Positions 18,251-26,029 of a DNA stretch of 64,000 bases are shown here, piece after piece (within the stretch, counting starts at the first letter, position 1; each line of letters begins with the position of its first letter). Location of the stretch: assembly GCF_045310695.1 (NCBI RefSeq), contig NZ_JBJIAA010000001.1, positions 372,001 to 436,000 on the forward strand. The letters are read 5' to 3'. Below the pieces are notes generated by a model, which was not told the DNA's origin, searched no databases, and saw only the letters and a program-made list of their open reading frames with translations. The position numbers and the translations under genes were made by a program. Source of the stretch: Clostridium_S neuense. GTDB taxonomy: Bacteria > Bacillota > Clostridia > Clostridiales > Clostridiaceae.

Positions 18251-18516
18251 TATAAATTTAAGTGCTTTTTAGTTGTCGATACTGTAGCACTTAGCATTCT
18301 GCAAAGTTCTCTACACTTGTATAAAATTTGTGGTTGTCTATCCTCTATATAACCAGTTTCTATAAACAATTCAATCCAGTATTCTGTTTCATTTGCTTCT
18401 TTTAGTGCTATATTCATCTTGTTCAAAAAATCCTTTTTACTTTGGGCACTTACGCCTTCTTTTACATTAGCTCCAATACTTGTACCTGATCTTAGAATTT
18501 GTTTTGATAGAACCAT
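18250..18516 (-). pseudogene. Four-helix-bundle (23S rRNA intervening-sequence type) protein, N-terminally truncated
   Basis: The 88-residue frame matches the C-terminal three quarters of the four-helix-bundle / IVP family: SKQILRSGTSIGANVKEG, AQSKKDFLNKMNIALKEANE, TEYWIELFIETGYI. Family members are about 115-120 residues, so the first helix (~30 residues) is missing. The ATG is directly preceded by an in-frame TAA and has no ribosome site. It sits between rfbB and rfbD among repeat elements. The family's role is unknown. Expression here is doubtful. Confidence 0.7.
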
Positions 18517-18559
18517 TTATGAGAACTTTATTCAAGAAACAAATCATATATAGATAGAC

Positions 18560-18700
18560 ACAAGGTTGACACCATTTTTTAACTGTCTATTTATTTCGTT
18601 CAGCAAAGCTGAACATCATTAGTTATAATTAAAGATTTATCTGAGAAAATCGAAAGATAAATCATCCTTCGTTGTACTCTGTTCTCTGCACTCTAAATTT
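18560..18700. repeat. Degenerate intergenic element C
   Basis: It contains a GTTCAGCAAAGCTGAAC hairpin (about 18600-18616), GATTTATCTGA and AAATCATCCTTC as in element A, and a right arm of CTCTGTTCTCTGCACTCT type just before the rfbB stop codon. Confidence 0.4.
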
Positions 18701-19745
18701 TGTAGTATTTTTTATAGTATTCCTCGTATGTGCCTGAGGTCAAATTGTCCATCCAGGATTTGTTGTCTAAGTACCATTTTATTGTCTTTACAATTCCAGC
18801 TTCAAAGGAGGTTTCTGGATACCAGCCTAATTCTGTTTTTATTTTTTCTGGATCTATTCCATATCTTCTATCATGACCTTTTCTGTCTTCAACATACTTT
18901 ATTAAACTTTCATCTACACTTGAATCTACATTGTCATGCACATATGAAATTATAGTTTTAATTATATACAAATTATTTCTTTCATTATGCCCGCCTACAT
19001 TGTAAACTTCACCAATTCTTCCTTTATCCAGCACCATATCTATAGCCTTGCAGTGATCTTCAACATATAGCCAATCTCTTATATTTAAACCATCTCCGTA
19101 AACTGGTAGTGGCTTTTTGCTTAGGCAATTATTTATCATAAGTGGAATTAACTTTTCTGGAAATTGGTATGGTCCGTAGTTATTTGAACATCTTGTTGTG
19201 TTAAGAGGCATCTTGTAAGTATCATAAAAAGCTTTTACCATTAAATCTGCTGAAGCTTTTGATGAAGAGTATGGGCTATGTGGATCAAGTGGTGTTGTTT
19301 CCATAAAGTAGCCTTCCTTTCCAAGTGAACCATAAACCTCATCTGTAGATACTTGGAGGTACTTCTTTCCTTCCTTGTATCCATTCTCAGTTTCCCAAGC
19401 AGTTTTTGCAGCATTTAAAAGAGTAACTGTTCCAACAACGTTAGTTTTTGCAAATACCTCTGGCTCTCTTATGCTTCTATCAACATGAGATTCTGCAGCA
19501 AAATTCACAACATAATCTATATCGTATTTTTTAAACAAACCTTCTACAAGCGGTTTGTCGCATATATCACCTTTAACAAAAGTGTAGCCCTGATTTTTTT
19601 CAACCTTTTTTAAATTTTCCAAGTTTCCTGCATAAGTTAGCTTATCAAGATTAATTATGTGAATATCTTTATGCTTTTTTAACATATAGTGGACAAAATT
19701 TGAGCCTATAAAACCCGCTCCACCTGTTACTAAATAAGTTTTCAT
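18693..19745 (-). CDS. rfbB: dTDP-glucose 4,6-dehydratase
   Basis: Cytosolic SDR enzyme of 350 residues that converts dTDP-glucose to dTDP-4-keto-6-deoxyglucose. It shows TGGAGFIGSNFVHY (NAD binding), FAAESHVDRSI, STDEVYGSLG (Thr-Asp-Glu catalytic set), the YSSSKASADL Tyr/Lys motif, RCSNNYGPYQFPEKLIPL, and GxxIRDWLYVEDHC. Length and motif order are typical of RmlB. It starts 15 bases after rfbA with AAAGGAG upstream, so the two are in one operon. Downstream is a decayed four-helix-bundle gene, then rfbD. Confidence 0.96.
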   Translation of the reverse strand: MKTYLVTGGAGFIGSNFVHYMLKKHKDIHIINLDKLTYAGNLENLKKVEKNQGYTFVKGDICDKPLVEGLFKKYDIDYVVNFAAESHVDRSIREPEVFAKTNVVGTVTLLNAAKTAWETENGYKEGKKYLQVSTDEVYGSLGKEGYFMETTPLDPHSPYSSSKASADLMVKAFYDTYKMPLNTTRCSNNYGPYQFPEKLIPLMINNCLSKKPLPVYGDGLNIRDWLYVEDHCKAIDMVLDKGRIGEVYNVGGHNERNNLYIIKTIISYVHDNVDSSVDESLIKYVEDRKGHDRRYGIDPEKIKTELGWYPETSFEAGIVKTIKWYLDNKSWMDNLTSGTYEEYYKKYYKI

Positions 19746-19760
19746 TATATCAAGCTCCTT

Positions 19761-20633
19761 TTATTCTTCATCACTTACTAAATTAATAAGATACTGACCA
19801 TAATCTGTTTTAGCTAAAGGTTCCGCTAGCTTTAAAAGCTGCTCTTTATTTATATAGCCTTTTCCATAAGCTATCTCTTCAAGGCAAGCTATATATCTTC
19901 CCTGACGAGTTTCAATAGCCTCTACAAAATTTGCTGCACTTAAAAGATTACTGCACGTACCAGTATCCAGCCATGCCATACCTCTTCCAAAAAGCTCTAC
20001 CTTTAACTTTCCTCTTTTTAAATACTCATTATTTACATCTGTTATTTCAAGTTCTCCTCTAGCTGATGGCTTTATATTCTTTGCAATATTAACAACTTCA
20101 TTGTCATAAAAGTAAAGCCCCGGAACAGCATAGTTGGATTTTGGATTTTCTGGTTTTTCTTCTATGGATATTACATTATTATTAGAATCAAATTCAACAA
20201 CACCATATGCCTTTGGATTTCCTACATGGTAACCAAAAATTGTTGCTCCTTCTTTTCTATTTGCTGCATTTTGAAGTCTTTCTGTAAATCTATATCCATA
20301 AAAAATATTATCTCCAAGTACAAGAGCAACATTATCATTTCCAATAAACTTTTCTCCAACTATAAAAGCATCTGCAAGTCCTCTTGGCTTATCCTGAACT
20401 GCATACTCAAAATTAATCCCCAGCTGGCTTCCATCGCCTAAAAGCTCTTTAAAACATTCAATATCCCTCGGAGTTGAAATTATAAGTATGTCCTTTATTC
20501 CTGCAAGCATCAAAACAGAAATAGGATAATATATCATTGGCTTGTCATATATTGGTAGTATTTGCTTTGATACTGATTTTGTAAGCGGATAAAGTCTTGT
20601 ACCAGACCCCCCGGCAAGTACTATTCCTTTCAT
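19761..20633 (-). CDS. rfbA: Glucose-1-phosphate thymidylyltransferase
   Basis: Cytosolic nucleotidyltransferase of 290 residues that makes dTDP-glucose from dTTP and glucose-1-phosphate, the entry step to dTDP-rhamnose. It has the signature GGSGTRLYPLTKSVSKQ, YDKPMIYYP, LGDNIFYG, IEEKPENPKSNYAVPGLYFYD and AWLDTGT. The length is standard for RmlA. It is first in the rfb operon, preceded by a good promoter (TTGATA-17-TATAAT) and an AAAGGAG ribosome site. Confidence 0.96.
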   Translation of the reverse strand: MKGIVLAGGSGTRLYPLTKSVSKQILPIYDKPMIYYPISVLMLAGIKDILIISTPRDIECFKELLGDGSQLGINFEYAVQDKPRGLADAFIVGEKFIGNDNVALVLGDNIFYGYRFTERLQNAANRKEGATIFGYHVGNPKAYGVVEFDSNNNVISIEEKPENPKSNYAVPGLYFYDNEVVNIAKNIKPSARGELEITDVNNEYLKRGKLKVELFGRGMAWLDTGTCSNLLSAANFVEAIETRQGRYIACLEEIAYGKGYINKEQLLKLAEPLAKTDYGQYLINLVSDEE

Positions 20634-20669
20634 AGTTATCTCCTTTTAATCTCTTATTATTATGCTTTA

Positions 20670-20698
20670 ATTATAACGTTTTAGGTAAGAGTTATCAA
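20670..20698 (-). promoter_or_regulatory. Promoter of the rfbABDC operon
   Basis: On the minus strand, TTGATA (20693-20698) and TATAAT (20670-20675) are separated by exactly 17 bases and lie about 37 bases upstream of the rfbA start. Confidence 0.75.
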
Positions 20699-20742
20699 CC
20701 TATATTCAGTTCACGATGGATATTAAAATTATATAACAAAAA

Positions 20743-20772
20743 AACACAGCAGAATAATGTTCCTACTGTGTT
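20743..20772 (-). terminator. Terminator of a decayed gene
   Basis: AACACAG (20743-20749) pairs with CTGTGTT (20766-20772), extended inward with mismatches. On the minus strand it is followed by seven Ts. It lies 17 bases after the end of a gene relic. Confidence 0.75.
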
Positions 20773-20788
20773 CTTTTCATACTAAAAT

Positions 20789-20872
20789 TTATTTAATAGC
20801 CCTAATCTGACTTATAACTTTATCATGTTCATCAACTTCTTGAGTTAACTTTGTAACTTTTCCTTGAAAACG
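20789..20872 (-). pseudogene. C-terminal relic of a small coiled-coil type protein
   Basis: A 27-codon open stretch without a start encodes GKVTKLTQEVDEHDKVISQI and ends at TAA just before a terminator. The heptad-like charged pattern resembles the small coiled-coil proteins encoded nearby. The 5' part of the gene is gone. Confidence 0.45.
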
Positions 20873-20941
20873 TTACATCAATTGTAAAATAATAATTTAA
20901 ATGTAAACAAGTTCCTATAGCTTAAGGACTTCTATTAAATC

Positions 20942-21208
20942 TTATACCGGTCTACGTTTTAATACAGTTATATCTACTTCATGTCTTCCTAAAACTTCTT
21001 TTACTGCATCAATATTTTCACCTATGCTTTTTAAATGACCACTAATATGTGCTGTATCATTACTTATTTTATCTATTTCAGCTTTATTTACTTCTACTTT
21101 ATGTCCTAAAGCCTTTAATATATCTGTATTTTCCTTAAGTTGAGATTTTATAGGCTTAAGCTCTTCCCTTAATAGCTCTTGTATGGCTTTTAAGTCTTCT
21201 TTATTCAT
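20942..21208 (-). CDS. Small coiled-coil protein of unknown function
   Basis: Protein of 88 residues, almost wholly helical and charged, with heptad-like spacing and no membrane segment: LREELKPIKSQLKENTDI, then KAEIDKISNDTAHISGHLK. A related small protein with KAEIDNLNLKVAH is encoded at 38164-38382. I do not recognise a named family. The start ATG has AGGTGAG upstream. It sits at the edge of a decayed region beside the rfb operon; it may be intact. Confidence 0.65.
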   Translation of the reverse strand: MNKEDLKAIQELLREELKPIKSQLKENTDILKALGHKVEVNKAEIDKISNDTAHISGHLKSIGENIDAVKEVLGRHEVDITVLKRRPV

Positions 21209-21285
21209 ATTCTCACCTACTTTAAAAATGTTATGATTTATTATATAATTAATTTTGTTCTTTTAATATAAAAAATTCTATCCTT

Positions 21286-21713
21286 TCACTTAAAATTATA
21301 TGCCAATTGATTAACCTTACCATAATCTGTCTTTACATTATTATCTATCATTTCTTCTGGATAATGATCATAAGCCAAATATCCATCAAGAAAATACATT
21401 GTCATATCTGGATTAAAAACAGATTTGCTATTTGCATTAAATTTATATCCATTATAATACTCCGTCATATCCTTACAGATTTTACTTTTAAGTTCTACAT
21501 CTTTTAACCAAACTTCATCCATAACCCATGAAAGTTCATCTCTAGTAGATCCAAGCATAGCATTAAGATTTTTATCTAAAGTATAGTTTCTTGTTATGTT
21601 AAACCCTCTAACATTATAGTGCTTACACCTGTCATAAATATCTTGGAAATATTATCCATAGTGGTATCTTTTATTGCTTTATAAAAGGCTTTAACAAAAC
21701 CTTCACCATGAAA
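21286..21713 (-). pseudogene. Fragment of a predicted AAA-ATPase-like protein, frameshifted
   Basis: Two reading frames together encode a middle piece of the AAA-ATPase_like / DUF1703 family. The first (21713 to 21594) reads FYKAIKDTT, then ISKIFMTGVSTIMLEG, and stops. The second resumes with FNITRNYTLDKNLNAMLGS, then LKSKICKDMTEYYNGYKF and FNPDMTMYFL. The join lacks the usual DDLTSG before FNI, consistent with a ~16-base deletion. The N-terminal P-loop part and the C-terminal nuclease-like part are missing. A remnant with no expected function. Confidence 0.8.
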
Positions 21714-21987
21714 CTTCTAAGGCAAAAAATTGTGGTACTTTTTTTAGCTCCGCCTTAAATCCCTTTTCTATTAGAAACCGAACTATTTTATCTCCAATTT
21801 TTTTATTTATCACAGCATCATTTTCCGAAATTATAACTAAGGTACTGCTTGCACCTCTTTCCGCAGCTGTTTTTATATAAGAATTAGTCTTCTCAATGTA
21901 GCTTTGAACTAAATTATTAATATTTATATTTTTTATAGCCTCTTCTGTTTGTTTTTTTCTTTCTGCCGCTGTTAAAAATTCTTCCAT
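21703..21987 (-). CDS. Small hypothetical protein, possibly phage-derived
   Basis: Protein of 94 residues: a helical N-terminal half (MEEFLTAAERKKQTEEAIKN) and an alpha/beta C-terminal half ending FFALEVSW. It has a GGAGTG ribosome site upstream and a complete frame. The C-terminal end overlaps the breakpoint of the AAA-ATPase remnant by 11 bases, so its last residues may be altered. The pattern recalls small phage structural proteins of clostridial prophages, but no family is certain. Confidence 0.5.
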   Translation of the reverse strand: MEEFLTAAERKKQTEEAIKNININNLVQSYIEKTNSYIKTAAERGASSTLVIISENDAVINKKIGDKIVRFLIEKGFKAELKKVPQFFALEVSW

Positions 21988-22132
21988 TTAATATTCACTC
22001 CAATCTATAATACCTTCTACATATAGTAATATTATATCCAATTTTCTTTAATACTTCACCCCTTTTTCCATTCACAGTTATGGATGATTTTCTTCCGTTT
22101 CACTTCAGAAAATATTAAATTGTATAAAAATA

Positions 22133-22158
22133 GAGTTAAGAAATAAAATACTTAACTC
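22133..22158 (-). terminator. Terminator after the DUF2442 gene
   Basis: GAGTTAAG (22133-22140) pairs with CTTAACTC (22151-22158) and is followed on the minus strand by a T-rich stretch. It lies 11 bases after the stop codon. Confidence 0.72.
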
Positions 22159-22169
22159 CACTATAGCTA

Positions 22170-22427
22170 TTAAATTATAGCTTTCTCCCTGCCTATCTTC
22201 TTACTTTCTAAATATATAGTATCCGGACATAAATCTTGTTCATGTATCCACTGCACTGTACCCATAAAAGGTTTTACAGTTTTAAATAAATTCCAATCTT
22301 TTAATTCTTTAAATATACCTGTATCAAAATATGGTTTTACATCAAATATACCTATTTGACCATCAGTAAATGTTACAGTAATTGTAAAATCCTTATTAGG
22401 AACTACATCTTTTACTCTTGGATTCAT
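22170..22427 (-). CDS. DUF2442 protein
   Basis: Protein of 85 residues matching the small DUF2442 family: a beta-strand start (VTFTDGQIGIFDVKPYF), FKELKDWNLFKTVKPF, and GTVQWIHEQDLCPDTIYLES. These proteins are commonly encoded next to DUF4160 proteins and the pair has been treated as toxin-antitoxin-like; the function is not established. Here the DUF4160 partner lies 16 bases upstream and is broken by a stop codon. The start ATG has GGGGTGA upstream, and a terminator follows. Confidence 0.82.
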   Translation of the reverse strand: MNPRVKDVVPNKDFTITVTFTDGQIGIFDVKPYFDTGIFKELKDWNLFKTVKPFMGTVQWIHEQDLCPDTIYLESKKIGREKAII

Positions 22428-22443
22428 AACTTCACCCCATTTC

Positions 22444-22713
22444 TTATTTCAAAGGATCAATTTTATAAATGTTTTCGCCTTTGAGCGCAAGTTCCCAGTC
22501 AGCCATAAGTTCATCATTATGAATTTCTATCCATGCTTGTATGAGTTTCATCTTGCTAGATTTAATTTCACCTTCAAGCAATTCTCCAGCTGGTATTGAA
22601 ATCACAGCCTCTTGCCCTTGGTAAGTAACATGAATATGTGGTACATGATGTTACCTATTGTCCATATAATACATCGAAATAATTATGCCATAAAACATTG
22701 ATAATATAGCCAT
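22444..22713 (-). pseudogene. DUF4160 protein gene broken by one in-frame stop
   Basis: The frame from ATG at 22713 reads MAILSMFYGIIISMYYMDNR, then TAA at 22651-22653, then HHVPHIHVTYQGQEAVISIP and onward to KIDPLK before the true stop at 22444. This is a full-length DUF4160 protein with a single nonsense codon, most simply CAA (Gln) to TAA at codon 21. GAGGAG precedes the start. Everything else looks intact, so the loss is recent, or it is a read error in the assembly. Its DUF2442 partner downstream is intact. Confidence 0.85.
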
Positions 22714-22850
22714 TCATGCGCTCTCCTCTTATATTTTTTATACTTTAATATTATTATATCCAATTTTCTTTATTATTTCATTATATTTTTTCAGTTTACA
22801 GTTCACAATTATGCTTAATTTTGTAAGCGGTGGAACACATACCGTAACTC

Positions 22851-22890
22851 AAAAAGTCAGCTTCACATCAATCTGCGAAGCTGACTTTTT
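22851..22890. terminator. Strong bidirectional terminator inside the IS66 remnant
   Basis: A perfect 14-base stem (22851-22864 with 22877-22890) around a 12-base loop, with A and T runs on either side, so it can work in both directions. It overlaps the stop codon of the 53-residue frame by two bases. Confidence 0.88.
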
Positions 22891-23050
22891 AATAAAATCC
22901 TTCTTTTGCAATTTTCTTTATATAGTTATATTGTTTTCGTATAAGCTTTTTAAAATCCGAATCTGACAGTTCATTATACAAAGCAATACCTTCTTCATAA
23001 AGGCATTCCTTTATCAATTCGCAATAATCATCGGCTATATGACGCATCAT
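22889..23050 (-). CDS. Small 53-residue protein translationally coupled to the tnpA relic
   Basis: The frame starts at ATG 23050-23048, overlapping the TGA of the tnpA relic (ATGA overlap), and ends in the stem of a strong terminator. The product begins MMRHIADDYCELIKECLYEE and is helical and charged. I do not recognise a family. It does not match the usual IS66 tnpB start. It could be an accessory gene of this element or the tail of a larger gene. Confidence 0.45.
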   Translation of the reverse strand: MMRHIADDYCELIKECLYEEGIALYNELSDSDFKKLIRKQYNYIKKIAKEGFY

Positions 23051-23382
23051 AGTTGCTTTAAAACTTTCATTAGTCCTTCTAAAGAATCTTGATTAAAGTT
23101 GCTTGGGACAGTTACCTGTATGTCTTTAGAGAATATCTGGAAATCATTCGATTTCCAGTGATTAATCTCTGACTTATATACATTTGAAACAACAGAAGTA
23201 ACTTCTGCAAACTCTGTTTCGTTATCTAATTGCTGCTTTTTGCTTATTTTACGATTCCAATAATGATACATATTCTTGCTGATTTCGTTAATTTTACGCC
23301 ATTTTGAAACTGACATTCCATTTTAAGTTCTTTCCATAATTCTTTGCTTCCAGAGAACTAGATTTTCAGTTATAGATCTCAA
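23047..23382 (-). pseudogene. IS66 accessory protein TnpA, interrupted by a stop codon
   Basis: The gene starts at TTG 23382-23380 behind GGGAGG and reads NLVLWKQRIMERT, then TAA, then NGMSVSKWRKINEISKNMYH with YYWN-like MYHYWNRKI. It ends in VTVPSNFNQDSLEGLMKVLK, as IS66 TnpA proteins do. An AAA to TAA change explains the stop. The remaining downstream frame of 89 codons could still be translated from an internal start but lacks the N-terminal helix. Confidence 0.72.
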
Positions 23383-23468
23383 AATAAAACCTCCCATATC
23401 TTTACTTTACAAAAGTATATCAAATGAGAGGTTATTTTTCATGACGGCATTTGTTATATAGTTTACAA

Positions 23469-24908
23469 TCAAATCGTTTTTTTTAGAAATTTTCGTTTAA
23501 CTATATTTATAATATAATTATTAACATTTGATTTTAACATTACCAGTAAAACAAAATAAGTTAGCATACCAACCACTACTTGTACAACAGTAGTCTTAAT
23601 ACTAGTTTTCATATAATTACCAATTATTCTTAAAAATAACAACATAATACCTGATGCCAAAAAATACTTCCATATATTATTGAACATACTCTTAATAGCT
23701 ATATACTCTCTCATCAAATAAAATTGAACTAGTGTAACAGCAAATTCTGCTATAACAGAAGCTACTGATGCACCTAATGAAGCATATTTTTTAATTAAAA
23801 ATAAATTAATTATAAAATTTACAACCGCACCCACAGTGACTGAAATAGTAAACTCCTTGACTTTACCAACAGGAAGCATAATTTGCATCCCCAAAACATT
23901 GCTCCAAGCTATTGCAACAATAATAGGGCTTATTATAATTATAAGACTGCTGCACTTTAAGAAATCATTTCCGAAAAACCAAGGCACAAATTCATTAGCA
24001 ATACCAATCATTCCAAACATCATCGGTATTGCTAAATATGATGAAAATTCAAAGGATTTAACTAAATATTCTTTAACCTTTTTAAGATCTCCTTTAGCAA
24101 AAGTATTTGTCACTCTTGGAAGCATTACTGTCCCCATAGATGTTACTACTGCCAAGGTCATCTTAACAATTTTTTGCGAATTATCATAAAATCCAACTTC
24201 CGATGGTGTTGAAAACATTCCAACCATAGTTTTATCTAAGACTACATATATTTGAATAGCTATTTGAGGTATAAAAAGTTGCACAGCAGGTATAAAATGT
24301 TTATTGATATCATTAAATGTTAATTGAATTTTATTAATGTAGCTTTTCATATACATCCACATTATGCCTTGTCCTATTAAATCTGATATACATAATATAA
24401 GAACATACTTATTTAAATCACTTTTATTTTTAACAAATATAAAAATACATACAACACCAATCATTTTAACTATAAAATTTCTTGTTACAGTTTTTTTAAA
24501 ATCCTCAATGCCCATAAAAAACCATGAAATATCCAAAGTAGCGGATAATATAGCTAATGATTGAATAAAATATATTGATGTATACTTACTTTTAATGATA
24601 AAAATAAATACTAAAAAAGCAATATATGCTAAAGCTGTTGTTATAAGTTTTAGTATAAATATTCCCCAAAAAGTTTTACTAAGTTCATCTTTCTTATCTC
24701 TAACATAAGCTATAGTTCTATTTCCATATAGACTTATTCCTATAGTTCCAGCCAATACAAAATATTGCACTATTGAATTTGTGTATGCGTTTATTCCTAC
24801 ACCATTACTTCCCAGTATCCTTGAAACATATGGAACTGTTATAAGTGGAAGTATTAAAATTAAAAGTTGATATACAACATTGTATATGTAATTTTTAGCA
24901 ATGCTCAT
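23469..24908 (-). CDS. wzx: Flippase of the Wzx / polysaccharide transporter family
   Basis: Integral membrane protein of 479 residues with about 12-14 hydrophobic segments, of the MOP superfamily. It begins with the characteristic MSIAKNYIYNVVYQLLILIL, PLITVPYVSRILG, GVGINAYTNSIVQYF and a YGNRTIAY loop. These proteins carry undecaprenyl-linked repeat units across the membrane for Wzy polymerisation. It is the last gene of the polysaccharide operon and starts two bases after glf. No terminator is visible before the IS66 remnant. The gene symbol reflects role by family and position. Confidence 0.9.
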   Translation of the reverse strand: MSIAKNYIYNVVYQLLILILPLITVPYVSRILGSNGVGINAYTNSIVQYFVLAGTIGISLYGNRTIAYVRDKKDELSKTFWGIFILKLITTALAYIAFLVFIFIIKSKYTSIYFIQSLAILSATLDISWFFMGIEDFKKTVTRNFIVKMIGVVCIFIFVKNKSDLNKYVLILCISDLIGQGIMWMYMKSYINKIQLTFNDINKHFIPAVQLFIPQIAIQIYVVLDKTMVGMFSTPSEVGFYDNSQKIVKMTLAVVTSMGTVMLPRVTNTFAKGDLKKVKEYLVKSFEFSSYLAIPMMFGMIGIANEFVPWFFGNDFLKCSSLIIIISPIIVAIAWSNVLGMQIMLPVGKVKEFTISVTVGAVVNFIINLFLIKKYASLGASVASVIAEFAVTLVQFYLMREYIAIKSMFNNIWKYFLASGIMLLFLRIIGNYMKTSIKTTVVQVVVGMLTYFVLLVMLKSNVNNYIINIVKRKFLKKTI

Positions 24909-24910
24909 TA

Positions 24911-26011
24911 TTAATCTAATCCCCTAATTTTATTTTCAAACAAATTAAACGCACTCTTTATAGCTGCATCTATATTGTAATACTTATACTCAGCTAATCT
25001 ACCTATAAAAAATACATTTTTTAATTTTTCAACTTCATTCCTATATAAATTATATTGATCTAAATATTCTTTTTGTGGAACTGGATAATAAGGTTCTCCA
25101 TCCCAAGTAGGATATTCTCTTGCTATAGTTGTTTTTTTATTTTCCTGCCATGTTAATTTTTTATATTCTGTTATTCTTGTAAAATCGTAATCATTAGGAT
25201 AATTTACTACTGCCTCATCTTGATAAGATTCTACATTTAAAGTTTCTAATTCAAATTTAACGCTTCTATACTTAAGTTCTCCATATTTATAATCAAAATA
25301 ATAATCAACAGGACCTGAATAAATTAAATATTTATATTCTAAATTTTCTATTATATCTTTATAATCTGTATTTAAAAGCACATGAATTTTAGGATTATTT
25401 ATAATATTTTCACACATCTTTGTATATCCATATTTAGGCATTCCCTGATACTTATCTGTAAAATATCTTGTATCACGATTATATCTAACAGGAATTCTTG
25501 ATATAACAGATTTATCTAATTCATTAGGATAAACATCCCACTGCTTTTTTGTATAATTCTTAAAAAATTTTTCGTATATGTCTTTTCCAGCCTTACTCAA
25601 AACAACATCTTCTGAATTTCTTATTTCATCAATATCTTTAGCTTGTTCCTTTAAAAAATCTTCTATTTCATTATTAGATAAATTTAAATTATATAACTTA
25701 TTAACGGTTTCTGTTGTTATTGGCATTGGAATATAGTTTCCATCAATATATGTAAGAACCCTGTGTTGATAATAATTCCACTTTGTAAATTTACTGAGAT
25801 AATCCCATACATCTTTATGATTAGTATGGAATATATGTGGTCCGTACTTGTGTATTAAAATTCCTTCTTCATTGTAATAATCATAGCAATTTCCACCTAT
25901 GTGATTACGTTTTTCTATTACTAAAACATGCTCATTTAATTCTGTTGAAATTTTTTGTGCAAGTGTTAATCCTGATAAACCTGCTCCAATTATAACGTAT
26001 TTAAAATTCAT
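24911..26011 (-). CDS. glf: UDP-galactopyranose mutase
   Basis: Flavoenzyme of 366 residues that converts UDP-galactopyranose to UDP-galactofuranose in the cytosol. It begins with the FAD-binding fold YVIIGAGLSGLTLAQKI, followed by VIEKRNHIGGNCYDY, HKYGPHIFHTN, and late in the protein RLAEYKYYNIDAAIKSA, all typical of Glf. Its presence shows that galactofuranose is part of the polymer. It is flanked by a GT2 transferase (18-base gap) that could be the galactofuranosyltransferase and by the flippase. The start has AAAGGAG upstream. Confidence 0.96.
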   Translation of the reverse strand: MNFKYVIIGAGLSGLTLAQKISTELNEHVLVIEKRNHIGGNCYDYYNEEGILIHKYGPHIFHTNHKDVWDYLSKFTKWNYYQHRVLTYIDGNYIPMPITTETVNKLYNLNLSNNEIEDFLKEQAKDIDEIRNSEDVVLSKAGKDIYEKFFKNYTKKQWDVYPNELDKSVISRIPVRYNRDTRYFTDKYQGMPKYGYTKMCENIINNPKIHVLLNTDYKDIIENLEYKYLIYSGPVDYYFDYKYGELKYRSVKFELETLNVESYQDEAVVNYPNDYDFTRITEYKKLTWQENKKTTIAREYPTWDGEPYYPVPQKEYLDQYNLYRNEVEKLKNVFFIGRLAEYKYYNIDAAIKSAFNLFENKIRGLD

Positions 26012-26029
26012 ATTTTTAACTCCTTTAAT

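Larger units (their letters stand above)
22823..23466 (-). mobile_element. IS66-family insertion sequence remnant
   Basis: The right end at 22823 begins GTAAGCGGTGGAACACATAC, as IS66-family ends do. The opposite end at 23444-23466, reverse complemented, matches it at 16 of 23 positions (GTAA...AACA.AT.CCGT). Inside are a tnpA relic and a 53-codon frame. The large transposase gene and tnpB are absent; a full element would be about 2.5 kb, so this 644-base piece is a deletion derivative. Confidence 0.7.

Noticed and set aside
20742..23466. Intact prophage or defence island
   Set aside because: Only fragments are present; no integrase, nuclease or phage structural set was seen, and the pieces are broken by stops and deletions.
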